The notes below the pieces were generated by a model. The model was not told the DNA's origin, did no database searches, and saw nothing but the letters and a program-made list of their open reading frames with translations. From NCBI GenBank assembly GCA_902728285.1, contig CACVBU010000274.1:1193132-1257131 (forward strand): a stretch of DNA of 64,000 nucleotides. The letters run 5' to 3'. Of the stretch, positions 49,140-61,994 are shown piece after piece. Positions within the stretch are counted from its first letter, which is position 1. Every line of letters starts with the position of its first letter. The stretch comes from Clytia hemisphaerica (taxonomy: Eukaryota; Cnidaria; Hydrozoa; Leptothecata; Clytiidae). Position numbers and translations under genes: made by a program.

Positions 49140-52100
49140 ATGACTCCTGAAGATAATTTGGCAGATATTTGTAAGTTAATTGACAATTTTTGAAAATAAT
49201 GATTGTAGTAATTTGGAATATCAATGGACAAAATGATGCTAATCAAATATAAATACTGTAGTGTGACATAATGTGACACAATTTGTAAAAAATGCTGAAA
49301 ACAACTTTTTGGATGGAATAACTCTTCATATTTTTTGAGTCAGCCTTAGAAATTTCATAGGGCAATAGACCTCAACGTGGAGATATGATTAAAAAAAAAT
49401 TGTTATTTGAGTCAAGATTGTGGTTGAGGCAAGCTGAAGTCCAAATATTTTTGTTTTTTTGTAAGTGTAGAAAACCACATGATATTGGAATAATACAGTG
49501 TAGACCTAAAGCTCTAAAACAGCATCTAATAACATGAAAACCAGAATATGATTCTTCAATGGGAATCAAAACTATAAAGTGCACTTACAAACATCAATTT
49601 GTCAGATCTAACAAAATTAATAACCGCACTGTCATCATTGACAATAAAACAAACGATTTTCTACCAAGAGCCTTGTTCTGTAAACATTCCAATAACTTCT
49701 ATCGAAATGATCTATCACAGCTCAGTCTACCATTTTTAGCGCGGTCCGAGGACGTGTCCGAGGATTGAGCCGAGAACGCTCCATGAACTCCTGCCTGCGC
49801 GGATGAAAAACTTCAATCTGTCAATCATTTTCTCAAGCGAAGAGTACGCGAAGCGATTCTAGCTTTACGACAGTGCCGCGGGTTCAATGGATAGTATTCA
49901 ATTATCATTATCCCTTTATTTTCATTCCTAGAACTTTTGCAAAAAAAAGGAAAAATAGAAAAGTTGTATTTTTTACTGCTCTATTCACATACTGAATTTG
50001 AAAGATCTTCTATGTGGCGTTTTTTTGCAAACTTCAAAAAACTGATTTTTGTCCCACCTTTGCGGGACTTTGGCTTAAGTGCTTGAGTGCAGCATAGGGT
50101 ACAAAGTCCAAACATGCGTTTCCCGTAGTTTTTGTGTGAAGAGTTAGGTCTATACTGTAATAAGGCGGCAATCATAAATATCTCCGTTTCGCGTCGCCCG
50201 ACCGACTCTCAAAAATTGAGTAGAATGGAGTCGGCAAGTCGGTAAAATTGTCGGAGACTTTTTATTCTTCTGTCAATGACCTTTCCTTTGTTCAAAAATT
50301 TTATTATTGCCGATTTTTTGCAATTATCATTACATACGCCATTTTGGGGTCGGAGGTCACAGTGTTCAAAGGTCATAATTTTAAACCACACACGGTTGTT
50401 TTGGCTGTTGGCTGGCTGGCAGTTTCCTCCAAGAATGCACTCCAAAAATGGATGGAAAAATGGAAACCCGAAAATTTTTACGAACGACTCACTTTTTAGA
50501 CCCAACGAGGACGCGAAATGAAGATATTTGTGATTGCCGCCTAAGTGTTCTCTGAATGGGACCTCCTAGACTTGAAAGAAGAAAGGCTAAATTTACCAAA
50601 AAGGGTTAAATGTACCGTCAAGTGCTCTAACTTGAGACTATCTGACAAAACATGGGACAGCAATTTGGCCACCATTTCACCGAACCTCCAATCCAAAGTC
50701 ATTTGATTTGAGTTAATAAACCGCGTATTAAAAAATATACAATTTCTCTTTTGCACCGAGTAGGCTTTTAAATCGAAATATGAAAAGAATCTGTAGTGGA
50801 ACACACGCGAATGTCTGGAACGAAGAAGACCATATAGTGGCAAAACGATGGAGCGTTTGACGTCACTCGCGCGGCAAGTCAAGTTACACACTCGTTACCG
50901 TGAGTGGTCCTAAATCCGACAGCCCTGCCTAAATCTGATGGGGTCTTTGAAATATACAAACTAAAATAAAAACAAACTTATCGCTGTGACGCAATGAAGA
51001 TGCCAAAGTGTCAACTAAACTGAGAGATTTGATACACTGAACCAATTGAACCAAAACATTAATTGCTTCTTATACAAAACATAATTTGTTATTAACAAAA
51101 TTGTTAACGGTTTAAACACGAGCAACGGATTTAGAATAATAGAGGTAATAATTTTAACAACTCACACTTTTTTTATCACATTAATTGACATCTTGTTAGA
51201 TGTATTTTTTCGAGAGTTCTTGCAATATAGTTTATTGTTCAACTTGGAGAGAGAATGTTTGTAAACATAGAATTTTTTTTCATAGCAGTTATTTGGGGGG
51301 TCGGATTTAGGCAGGGTTGTCGGATTTAGTCGACCACTCACGGTATTTGTTAATCCCATCAGGGCGAGGGGCTAGATAAGTTAGACAAGTTGACGGTACA
51401 TACTTTTGTGTTGTTAAATGTACTTTTTTGTGTTTTGCCTGTCAGCCACACATTTTACTCACACTTCAAGTTTTGATATTTTATAAGTTGAGTATACTGT
51501 AAGCCACAAAATTTCGTTCTTTTTGCATCAGGCATATAAATTATTCAGCTTAACCGTGGATGTATTTTGACATGTAAGCCACATGATGCCCTCATTATAT
51601 GAGCAAAATAGTGGATGACATCAAAAATTTTATCAGCATCAAACAGCAAACCCTTTGGATTTAGAAATAGACATAGAGAATGAAGTGGTAGACTATGAGA
51701 GGAGAGGGGGCCTTCCAGTGTTAAGATGAGAGCCAAACAAAACACCAAGATATTTGATGTTTGAGTTTTCAAAAAAAAATACCCCTAGTTTTAAGGAAAG
51801 GAATCAAAGGAAGATTTTTATGACAGAGTCTGAAAGTTAAGGATTCCAGTTTTTCCAGTATTTAAAGAATGGGAATTTTGTGATGATCATCATCGCTTTT
51901 AATGAAAGGATTTTGTTAAACAAAAGCCTATCACTATGAGCATATGTACTTAAATCCCTTGAAAGTAAAAGTAATATTCAATTTGTTTGGTAGGGAAAAA
52001 ACTTGATGGGAGCTCAGATTGCCAGAAAATCTCTGCCTTGTCAAGTTGTTATCATTTTGCTGATTTTGGTGCTTCATTTTTATTTCGAGCATGAAAACCA

Positions 52101-55100
52101 CATACAGTACAGAAATATTATGAAAATGAAAATTGAAATGTAGTAGCCTCTTTTTGGTACAGGGCTCGAAATAACGGTCGGACATCGGACATTGTCCGAC
52201 CCAATTGCTGAAATGTCCGACCCAAATCGATTCTAGTCGGACATCATGTCCGACCCAATTACTTTTGGTGCCTTCGGAAAATTTGTCAGATGCGTTGTGA
52301 AATTTCCAAAAGAAATTGTAATTTACATAGAATTAGTAACTTCTTTATTTATACACAAAAACTCTCAAAGTTGCGATCATTAGTGTTAGATATTCATTTT
52401 GTGTGATGCTTTTTCTCAACAAATGAAAGCATGCTTCAAGTAAAAAGCATGGGCTTCTGACCATTAATTGACATTTGTTTAGCTTCTTCGTGATCAATGT
52501 AAAATTCTATCAGAAGCTTGTATTAGACTTGAAGTATACCCCACATACAAATCAATCGGACATGTCCGACCCATTTTACTTTAAAAGCCTTAGGACATGT
52601 CCGACCCAAATCAATTTTTGATCGGACAGTGTGTCCGACCACCTAAATATCGTTATTTCGAGCCCTGTGGTAAAAATAGTTGAGAGGATTTTGTTTTTGT
52701 TAGATGACAAATAAGAAGTATCCTCAATTTTTCAAAAAAACCTAAAACTTTCTTCTTTGTTACTTACCGTAATTTACTCATAGGATTACTGGTACTAATT
52801 ACAGGTTCTGTAAAAAAATATTTTAAATTTTTTATTACAAATATTTTTATTTCTCAGGTCTTGATAATGTTCTTGAAGAGTTGGGAAAATCAAATATTGA
52901 GAACAAAGAAGTATTATCAAAGGTCTTAGAGAATCCCAAATTTCAAAAGTTACTTCAGGTATATCTATTTGGTTCTATTTTGTGTGGACAATCCATGAAA
53001 AGGAGGCTTATTATAAGGGACAATCAAGGCAAAGAAGGCATTTTAAAACTGAAAACTAATATCTGGCCTTGTAACAAGAATTGAAAATTTTAAGTAGAAA
53101 ATTTAATGGCGATTTATTTTCTAAAATACTTATCATGTTATTTTCTAACGGTCAAATATCTGATAATTACCTTTCCATGAAAATCTTTATTCTTTTTTAT
53201 AGAAGTAGCTAGAATTGACCCTTCATATAATAGTTGATAAAACTTTGGTGTTCCAGTTCAGTGTGGTTGTTAAGTTGAATACATCAGAACATCTTCCGAC
53301 CCATAATTGCATAAGTTTGACTTTTTTTTCAGATCCACACAACACTTCATGAACCATTAACGCACGATAAAAAAGACCAATATGTCGCATTGTGTATTGA
53401 GGTAATGATTCAATTTCTTTTGACTGACTCTGATATTGACTCTATATCAGTGGGGGATCTGATGGGGTTCAAAATTTATGACAGAGAGTCTTTATTTCTT
53501 TATATGGATGAAAAATATATGGCTTAAAAGAAACATTCTCCTGCATGAATTTTGAACCCCTTCCTTAAATCCATCATATCCACTTTAGCTGTCGAATATT
53601 TGGATGTTGAAAGTCAATGGAATATACTTTTTTCAACAAAATAGAGGTGATTTTTCCGAAAGAGTTTTTTGAATTTCTGATTTTGATCAATCTTTGACCT
53701 GGGAGTTTATGATATAAAATTAAAGGAACTCGTTTGCATTCTATTAGAACTGTTTATACGTTTTGAAATAATGGTTAATAGCTAAGTAAATAAACTATCA
53801 ATTGTGGCTTGTGTCTGATGAAATGTTGTTTCTTGGAAAGTAGTGAATAGGTTCTCCAGAGGTGTTGTTACATTATTCTCTTGCTATACAGATTGCATCA
53901 GAGTTGAAGAAATTCGAGGAGGACAATAAATGTGACGAGCTTTCACAAATCATGTTGAAACCACACTTTAGGGTAAGTTTCGAAAGGGGTTGGTTGTTTA
54001 TACATACTAATAAGTTTGTTCCTAATAAACCCAGGCAAAACTGTTACTGCAGCAATGCAATGTCTTCTCTGTCGTCTAACGATCTTGGCGCCTGTATAAA
54101 GATTCCCTACTTGAAACCGAAATAATATTTCCAAAAAAACTCAAAATTTGGATAGGCCATTTATCAAATCTGGTGAATTAAAAGTTATATTTTAAAATTG
54201 CTCCAAAACGTTTAGAATTAACCAATCCACTCTTCATTGACAAAGGATTTTCTTTAAAAATGTACATTACTACGAGGAAAAATAACTTCAAAGACGAATT
54301 GGTGTAATTTCTAGTAAATATCTTAATCTAATTTAGAGTCTTATTGAAGCATACGAGAGCATCACCCATGAGACATATCGTGAAGATAACTTCTTACCCA
54401 GCGAAGATGAAATCAATAAAGGACCCCCTGTTCGTGTTGTTGGCCTCAGCAAAAATGATAAGGAACCTCTTGTTAGTAAATTTCGACTCCAACTTAGATT
54501 ATCGACTTAATGCGTAGATGGAGTGGTTTACAATACGTACTATACAGTGATATAGGTGTTATATGAAAAAGCGATTGCAGGGGCCGCGGGACAACTTTGA
54601 AAGTGATAAGACCACAATATAATGACAAAGGAGGCGCCACCATGGTCTATTTTAAGTTTATTGAACAGAATTTGGCTTGATTAGTTTTTTCTTTCGACTG
54701 CCCCACCCCACCCGCTGCCGCGGCGCCTGTAATGTTAGTCTGTATATAGTAATCCTTTAGTTTCGCTTACTTTACCATAGCCATTTCCTAAATTGTGTTG
54801 TCTAGCATTATAGACTACTTTATGCTTTGCCTCCGTTTTTATGTGAGACGGCATTTAAGATGTCTTAATTTATTTTTCAACTTTAGGGTATCAGCCTAGG
54901 AAAACATAAAGATGGCTGTATTTTTATTCAACGTATCTTACGTGGCACACTGGTTGATCGACAAGGTATATTGTTATTTACATTCATTGCTATAAGCAAT
55001 TTCATTTATAATTTACAGCTCAATATTCTCATACTTTAAAACAAGAGTTTCGGGAACCCGCATGGCGAAAACTTTTTAACGTTTTTGGTCGGTTGAAAAA

Positions 55101-58100
55101 TGAAGCACTTCCATTGAGCAAATCTGACGTAACTCCTTTCAACTTTTTATTTATAACTTAATCTTTTTTACGGGCAAAAACGATTGACATAAAAGTTTCG
55201 CGCTTTTTCGCGCGAAAGTGGAGATCGGCCTTAAGAGAAGAAATTTTGGCGGGATAGAAATTTTTCGTTATGTAAGAGAAATTATGTTATGTTTGTAAGA
55301 GAAACCCGATTTTCTAGTGGTCACAAATTCAAGCGAAAAATCAAGTGAATGGTTTTCTGTCGATTTTGTCAAAAGATGAGGAATGCCATAAATACGATGA
55401 TCCAAAGTAGAGCTAATTGACTGCGTAAAATTTTCGTTCTTGTATAAAGATTTTGTATAGAGTATCTTAAGTGAATTTTAAGGCTTAAAACCTAAAGTGA
55501 AACTCACATTTAATTAGTGTACTGGGAAATATATATTGACTTCAATGAGTTCGAAAGTACATGATACCCAGCTATGTTTTGCGCACTGGGAAAGGAAAGA
55601 GTGCAAGGTTCAGAGTCTAGTGCGATGCGCCTTGTTGATTCCATTGTTAAGATTTTCAAGACCTGGGAAACCCTTTTAGACGACCTTCATTATGATTTTC
55701 CCAATTACCATCGATCCTTGCTGAGCTCGAGATAAGAGACAGGGATATCCTTTTTGATTTTTATGTACTTCTTTCTAGACTGCAGTGCAGGAAATGAATT
55801 CATTTTGTTTTGACCGTAGGGTTCTAAAATTCTATTAAGAACGCCATGACTAAAAACCATTCTCTGTGAGGTATGATGGTTATATGAATAAGTTTCCTTA
55901 CTAATTTTACTGGTTCATTTTAATTTTCCTTAAAGGTAGAATTTCTAATTTTGTAGAGTATGTGCTAACAACAAATGATTCATGCTGTTTCATAAATTAT
56001 CTTCTCTGTTGTCATGCCAGCATCATAATAGTCAAGAGGGAAATTCCCCATGTATCTTAATATTCCATTTATCCAATTTATCTTACTTTACTCATAACCC
56101 AAAAACTCACTTTTGCCATCATTCCATGATTCACCAAGTACATATTTATAAGAGCATTTCTCAAAGCACAAATGACAAAATTCTGCTCACCAAGACTGTT
56201 TTTACTTCATTTTTTTAAATCAGTTATTTGCAGTGTGTAGTTGAATCCTAACGTCCTTTACCAATACTGTCAATTTTCAATGCCTTGCGTTTTTTTTACA
56301 TTCATTAAAATCAGTATGTAAAGATTTTGAATGGGATATAAACCAATTGAAAATTAGTTAGAGATTGCTCAGGTGGACTGACTGTTTGTCAACCAATGGT
56401 GACTTTAAGAATACACAAGCGGGCAAATTTACCATCGCCCTTCTTTGATGCGCAATTAAATACATAAATTAAATACAATTTTTTTGCATTTATCCATGTG
56501 GCCCGTACAAAAATTCACTATTTTGACAGCAATAATCACGTTAGTGCCTTCGATTTTTTTCAATTTTATGGCTCTAGACTTTTAGAAATTTTCAAACGCA
56601 GTCAGGCAATACAAACCGTTCTGATGTTATAATTTTAACGACTCACCATATCGGTTATCAGACAAACCCTTGTACATAAAGATCCAATGAAAGCCTTTTT
56701 CCTTGTAATACATGATCTTTGTCTCCTTACAATCAAGGAACTTGCTTCAATAAAACAAATGTATAACGAGATGTGGTACTTCATGATCGCTAAATCTCCC
56801 GCAAGAACCGCTACGCAAATTTCTGTTTTGCAGAACTTTAACTTCTCCACTTTCATCCATAACGTCGGATCTGGTATCTGGTATTGAGGGGACTGTAAAA
56901 TACCATTGGAGCTCTTTTTCTCTCTGAAATACCGGGTGACCCACGAAAAAGTTCGGACCTTTCTCGGCGTCTTGAGGCCGAACAAATGTCCCAAAGTGCT
57001 CGGAATTTTGGTATTTAAAAAGTAGATATCCTAACTTAAAATTTGAGCTATCACTTTTTAAATTTGACCAACTAGTTCTCTACTTATGACCTTTTAAACT
57101 CAAAATTCACTTTTCGGAAAGTGTAAAAAACACGTAAAAAAGAGGTATTAAATTAATGCAATCAATTAGAAAATCTCTTATAAATTGACTTATTTAACGA
57201 GTTTTATGACATTAATAATTATTAAAAACACCTTTTAAAGTAGTTTTTGTTTAAACCAAGACTAGTTTTTATCAAAATTGGCACTTTCAAGGAATTTTCT
57301 CAAAAACTGTATATCAAAAACGTCTAAAAATACCTAATTTGATACCCCTTTTTTACCTGTTTTTTACACTTTCCGAAAAGTGAATTTTGAGTTTAAAAGC
57401 TCATAACTAGGGAACTTGTGCGTCAAATTTAAAAAGTAATGGCTCGGATTTTAAGTTAGGATATCTACTTTCTAAATAATAAAACTCCAAGCACTTTGGG
57501 ACATTTGTTCGGCCTCAAGACGCCGAGAAACGTCCGAACTTTTTCGTGGGTCACCCGGTAGTACCAGGTTAATAGTATATTATACCAAATACAATCTCAA
57601 ATTCCCCCAAAAAGACACCCTACGAGGGACTGATTTTTCTATTTTGGTATTTTTGTGATCCTACCTGGGAGGTGAAAAAGGTGCCCTGACCAGCGGCACA
57701 TACGCCTTTTGCCGAAGCACACCACCCCCTCCCCGGAATCGAGTCTCCATCACTTTAACGCCAAAGTAAACGAACAAATGCTAGAGTCAAAAGTAGAGTT
57801 TACTGATGCAAAATGTGGATCAATACGTTCATAGGACACTAAAAATCCCGTTCGAGTTATGGAGATACGAGCTGTAAAGTTAATTTTTGCCATCTTCTTC
57901 TCCTTGATAAAAACCCCCTCAAACACCATGTGGGACAGGGTGGTTTCGACGAAACAATGGTTTCTTTCGGACGAAATGTATTATTAATGTATTTCAATAA
58001 TAAATGAGCTTTCATTTGTTCATTTTATTATCCCCCAACTCCTGGGAAATTCCAAGCTAACACAATTCAAAATTAACATCTGCACACCATAGGGAAAGTT

Positions 58101-61100
58101 CTAGAATGTAGAGAAATACCCTTTATGAAATCAGTGGAAACCCCGAGAAATGATCAAGGCGCGGATTGTCGTTGACAATAACACTGCTTTTTGTTCCTCT
58201 GTCAATTTTGTTTTATTATCTTTGTCAATTTTCTCTTTTAAGATATATTGTCACTGTATCAAGATGAGATTGAGTTAAGAAAAAAATTATCAGAAAATTT
58301 AACTTTCTCATCATTGGCTTGAAATTTTGGGGCGAAATTTACGCAATACGAAAAATCACTTGTGCAATTATTCTCCGAACAGATTACACTCGTTATCATG
58401 TGATTACATGTACGAAAAAAAGAAAGAAAAATGTTGTATCGAAAATATCTATAAAGTGAAAGTTTGCCTAAATTTTAAAAGCTCAAAGTATATATTTGCT
58501 ATATTTTGGTCATTTTTTGGTTGTTTTAGCCCTACTCCACAGGGCTGTAATTTTTTATCTTAGTGAGATACGTAAAATCTGTGCAGAGATTCGAAATCCT
58601 CCATGTTCAAATATACTTTAGTATCATATCGCAATCAAGATGTAACAATCTTAATTTTTCAATCTTCTTTCATTTTTCTTCATATAATTTCTCAATATGT
58701 CAAAAGCTTTTAATATTTTAGATTATTCAACTCTACTATGTCTTTCCAACGATGAATCACTTTTTATTTCATAAATGGGTCCTGATAAATTGTTTAAAAA
58801 GTTCACATACTTTAATGACATTAGATATAATATTACCTCAATCGAACAAAATCAAACACAATCAACTTTGGCGGGCATTTAATTTGGCTGATACCTTGAA
58901 AATAAATATGACAGGAGTTTAATTTGGCCATTAAGGGTATTTTTGGCAAAATATTGCTACTAAAATAAGAAAAAATGACTGTTTTTTATTTAAGCTCAAA
59001 AAAGCACAAATTTGGAAAAATACATGAAATATTTTAAATTGGCTAAATAGGAATTAAGTTGGGATTTTAGGACAATTTTAGGTTAATTTTCTTTCTGCAT
59101 AAAATTTTTCTCCCTTAAAGCTAAAATTTTTTTACTGCTGTTGCTTGCCCTGGATCCATATCGTTGTTTTGTATAAGATTCCCATTTCTGCACTAAGGCA
59201 AAACGACGGATACATTTTTAAATCAATGACCAATCAATTGGTTCCCATAACCAACACCGTAAGTTTGTCTAATGTTGACATTCATCATCTGATTCCGTAG
59301 ACGATGCTATCATCCATGTAGAGGGTCAGTAAGCGCGGGAAAATATATATGCGCAGAGTCAGGGCGTCAGGGCGGTTTACGGGAAAAATAGGGGTGGTAG
59401 AGTTCGGAAGAAAGGTTCCAAATGTTTACACTGTAAACACCTCCGCCACTTCTTAATCCGCCCCGGCCTAACCACTGCTTTCAAATCGTTGAATAATCAA
59501 TCAACTGATATGTAATTAAACTTTCCCTAACCCCGTCCAAACCTGATGAATCAAACTTGTCGAATATTGAAAAATCGTACTGATCGGACCGCAACCCATT
59601 TATCAAACTTGAACGAACACAATTTTTTAAAAAATCTTAGAGGTCTATTAATTTATTTACTCGAAATTTAATCGTTCAAGCACGATAGAGTTATTGTTCG
59701 ATGGGTTCGACAAGTTTGATTGATCGGGTCTGTCTTAATGTCATTAGATTATCCATACCTATTGGTTTTGATTGATTATTGCCCAAGTACCCCCGCCCCC
59801 TGGATAACCCCTGCCATAAATTCCTCTGTGAAATACTTAGTAAGTGATAATCTGTCATACACAACTAAATCAACTATTAACACCTATTTCTACTTGTAAT
59901 AAAGATCATACCTGCTGTCTGTGTTCCCATCACTTTATTGTTGCATTTACTACACCAACATAAAATACTATGCTAAAAGAAATTCTAAAACACAAATAAC
60001 GTGATAAAAATACATTACAAGCAGCTGACAGCATGCTGAAAGCCGCCATATTTAAAAGCGAGCAATGTTTACAAATGCTTGGTTACGTCTAGCTGGACTT
60101 GCGGACCGAATTCATTAAACAAAACGTTAGATTTTATGTTAGCGAGTGAATCCATCTTTAGAATATCCGAGAATGTTCTAGAAGTATTAACCACTTTCGT
60201 TTCTAAATTTTATTCCACACCGCCGCCGCCGCTAAAGCCTATCATGATAATTTCGCTATGCGAAATTAACAAACGTGAGATTCAGAAAATGACCACTTTG
60301 TCAGTTTCGGGGGCATCTATGTAAGTCCTCGAAGGTGTTCTGCTGATCAAAATGTCTAGATTCTCTTACTCGAACAGTTCGAGAATCGAGGCTATTCAAA
60401 CGTACTTTCAGCAAAAGATTGTAAGTAGTTTGAGTGAATAACAATAGTTCGAATTTAACTGGATATTATCCGGTCGTATTCAACGGCTCTGATGGTTGGT
60501 TGGAAAACAATCTCAGGAGTGACTTTCATGACAATAGGATAAGCAAAAGGCAAACTTCACGAAATTTGGTTTACTCAGCGCTTACAAAAAATTTCGAGTA
60601 GCTTCGGCTATTACACAAGCTCCATATTTTTTATTTTGGAGTATGTTTTAGTAAAAAAAGATTTTCGAACTATTGAAGTAAAGAGAGTTTGGAAGCGCTC
60701 GTTTGCAATATCACGCAATGAAAGTATTAGAGGCAATAGAATCTTAAAAACCCTTCGAGCATCTTCCTATTTTTTTACTATTTACCCTTAAAATCTCAAG
60801 ACTAACAAGTGCTATGAACTTGAAATTTTGACCAGTGGTGGATATGGATAATTGAATATGATTTGTAAAATTTTGGTTCGGCCACCTGTCTAGTTAGTAT
60901 TTTACAGACCAGAATGTAAACTTGACCAAAATCATGTATTGACTGATTGGCTCGTTTGATTTGACTAAAATTTGTTCCTGAAGGCTTATTTGTCAAATGA
61001 AAGAAAAAGACTGGTAACGGGAAAAATTCGTTCCCATGAGTATTTGGGACTTTGCAGACCAGTCTGTAAAATACACGTTGACCACCTACCGGAACTCAGG

Positions 61101-61994
61101 AACTACTAAGGCTGTTGATATTTTCACCAGTGATAGATATTGGCCATCCAAGACAGTGTGCAAACTTTCAATTTAGTACAGTGAGCGATTGGTATTTTAC
61201 AGACCGGTCCGTTTTTTACCTAAAATGCTCACTTTCAGCATAACCAGTTGTCCGATTGCGCTGAAATTTTGGCTGAAAGCTTGCATCATCAATACCTAAC
61301 ACTTGTCAAAATTTCAAGTCAATAGCATTTTGCAATCACTAGATACAGTATCCTAGGGCTGTGGAGGCAAAAAGGGCAATTTTGAACCAGTCTGTAAAAT
61401 ACACGATACTAACAGGTGGCAAAAAATTTACCCTCTGGTCCAAAAATACATGTCACTTGGAATTGTCTCACAAAACTTGAGCAAAAAAAATTGAGTTGAA
61501 AAAAAAGTTAAAGAGAGGTCCTATCTTCGTTATTTTCAAAGAATGGTGATGACGTCATCAATGATACCAAAACTTTCATCAAAGATGCCCATTTATATTT
61601 AGTGCGATAAATATTTCAAGAGTTATCAAAAAAAGTTTTGCCTCTTTGCACGCCACCTTCCCTTCTTCCCAAGATGCTCAAAGAGTTAACTGGCGCCCAA
61701 GCATTTTGTAGGCTGAAATTTGGCCAAAAAATAAGAAATCGTAGGAACATGACCAACCTAAGAATTGAAGATATTAGTCAAATCAAGCCCAAACTATGAC
61801 GTTCTAATTTGTTGGGTCAATAAAAGTGAATCGCACGCTTGTTCAGCACATTCTTCATTTTTTATGGTTGTTATTTTCTCCAAAGTAGATTTTGAATCTG
61901 TTTTCTTTAAGGACTGTTCAATGTGGGAGACATTATCAAGGAGATCAATGGAGAACCAGTTGGTACAGATCCCGATGAAGTACTCCAACAAATG
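49140..61994 (+). CDS. MAGUK scaffold protein, MPP2/MPP6 (PALS2, varicose)-like, 3' partial
   Basis: Exons are 49140-49170, 52858-52958, 53333-53401, 53892-53972, 54337-54471, 54887-54965 and 61912-61994, all in phase, giving 193 residues and ending at a donor. MPP proteins scaffold membrane complexes at cell junctions and synapses. Visible domains: L27 N at about 11-45 (LDNVLEELGK, VLENPKFQKLLQ), L27 C at about 46-110 (IASELKKFEEDN, LSQIMLKPHFRSLIEAYESI), and PDZ from about 123 (PVRVVGLSKNDKEPLGISLG, GCIFIQRILRGTLVDRQGL, FNVGDIIKEINGEPVGTDPD). The GDIIKE(I/V)NG(E/Q)PVG(T/S)DP run and the HF(R/Q)SL block are, as I recall, closest to MPP2 and MPP6. The last PDZ strand, SH3 and guanylate-kinase exons should lie past 64000 or are unseen. 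The fifth exon ends at a weak donor, GTTAGT. First intron 3.7 kb, sixth 6.9 kb; both are loaded with MITEs. Confidence 0.88.
49171..50163. other. First part of MPP-like intron 1
   Basis: No element or exon is recognised in this stretch. Open frames on both strands are short and domain-free. Confidence 0.4.
50164..50541. mobile_element. PIF/Harbinger-like MITE (TAA target site)
   Basis: The left end GGCGGCAATCATAAATATCT pairs with the right end AGATATTTGTGATTGCCGCC. TAA flanks it at 50161-50163 and 50542-50544, matching the TWA duplication of PIF/Harbinger elements. Inverted arms are about 35 bp. Non-coding. Confidence 0.75.
50898..51343. mobile_element. TA-flanked MITE with CCGTGAGTGG ends
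   Basis: The left end CCGTGAGTGGTCCTAAATCC followed by GACAGCCCTGCC pairs with the right end GGCAGGGTTGTCGGATTTAG..CCACTCACGG. TA flanks it at 50896-50897 and 51344-51345. Tc1/mariner-like, non-coding. Confidence 0.8.
51346..52159. other. MPP-like intron 1, middle part
   Basis: AT-rich. No supported feature. Confidence 0.35.
52160..52667. mobile_element. hAT-like MITE, 5-bp target duplication, reiterated GTCCGACC palindromes
   Basis: The ends CAGGGCTCGAAATAACG and CGTTATTTCGAGCCCTG are a perfect 17-bp inverted repeat. TGGTA flanks it at 52155-52159 and 52668-52672. Inside both arms GGACATGTCCGACCCA-type palindromes are repeated about eight times. The middle is unrelated AT-rich sequence. 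Same terminus class as 10151-10382. Confidence 0.85.
54578..54729. mobile_element. Short CAGG-ended MITE in an MPP-like intron
   Basis: The ends CAGGGGCCGCGG and CCGCGGCGCCTG form an imperfect inverted repeat. The flanking 5-mers GATTG and TAATG differ at two positions, so the target duplication is not proven. Probably related to 10151-10382. Confidence 0.5.
54966..56931. other. First part of MPP-like intron 6
   Basis: No exon or element is supported. AT-rich with scattered short GC-rich stretches near 55180-55250. Confidence 0.4.
56932..57558. mobile_element. Long-arm foldback MITE, TA target site
   Basis: The ends CCGGGTGACCCACGAAAAAG and CTTTTTCGTGGGTCACCCGG pair, and the pairing continues for about 200 bp per arm (for example GGCCGAACAAATGTCCCAAA at 56972-56991 and its complement at 57496-57515). 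The central spacer is about 200 bp. TA flanks it at 56930-56931 and 57559-57560. Confidence 0.85.
57604..57740. repeat. Partial dispersed repeat, inverted relative to 29448
   Basis: GGAGGTGAAAAAGGTGCCCT, GACCAGCGGCACATACG and CCTTTTGCCGAAGCAC are the reverse complement of words at 29448-29550. Confidence 0.5.
57741..60880. other. MPP-like intron 6, middle part
   Basis: No supported exon or complete element. A (CCG)n tract sits at about 60221-60232. TTCGAGTTATGGAGATACGA near 57850 recalls the pogo-like terminus at 40627 and may be a remnant. Confidence 0.4.
60881..61420. mobile_element. MITE with repeated TTTTACAGACC motif
   Basis: The left end GCCACCTGTCTAGTTAGTAT followed by TTTACAGACCAG pairs imperfectly with the right end CAGTCTGTAAAATACACGAT..AACAGGTGGC. 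The motif TTTTACAGACC or its complement occurs four times across the element, in both orientations. The target duplication is unclear. Confidence 0.55.

Noticed and set aside
50541-50891. Minus-strand gene of 116 codons
   Set aside because: No domain, no splice context, and it lies between two MITEs in the MPP intron.
56635-56994. Minus-strand gene of 119 codons
   Set aside because: Its first part is the arm of the foldback element at 56932-57558, and the rest has no recognisable domain.
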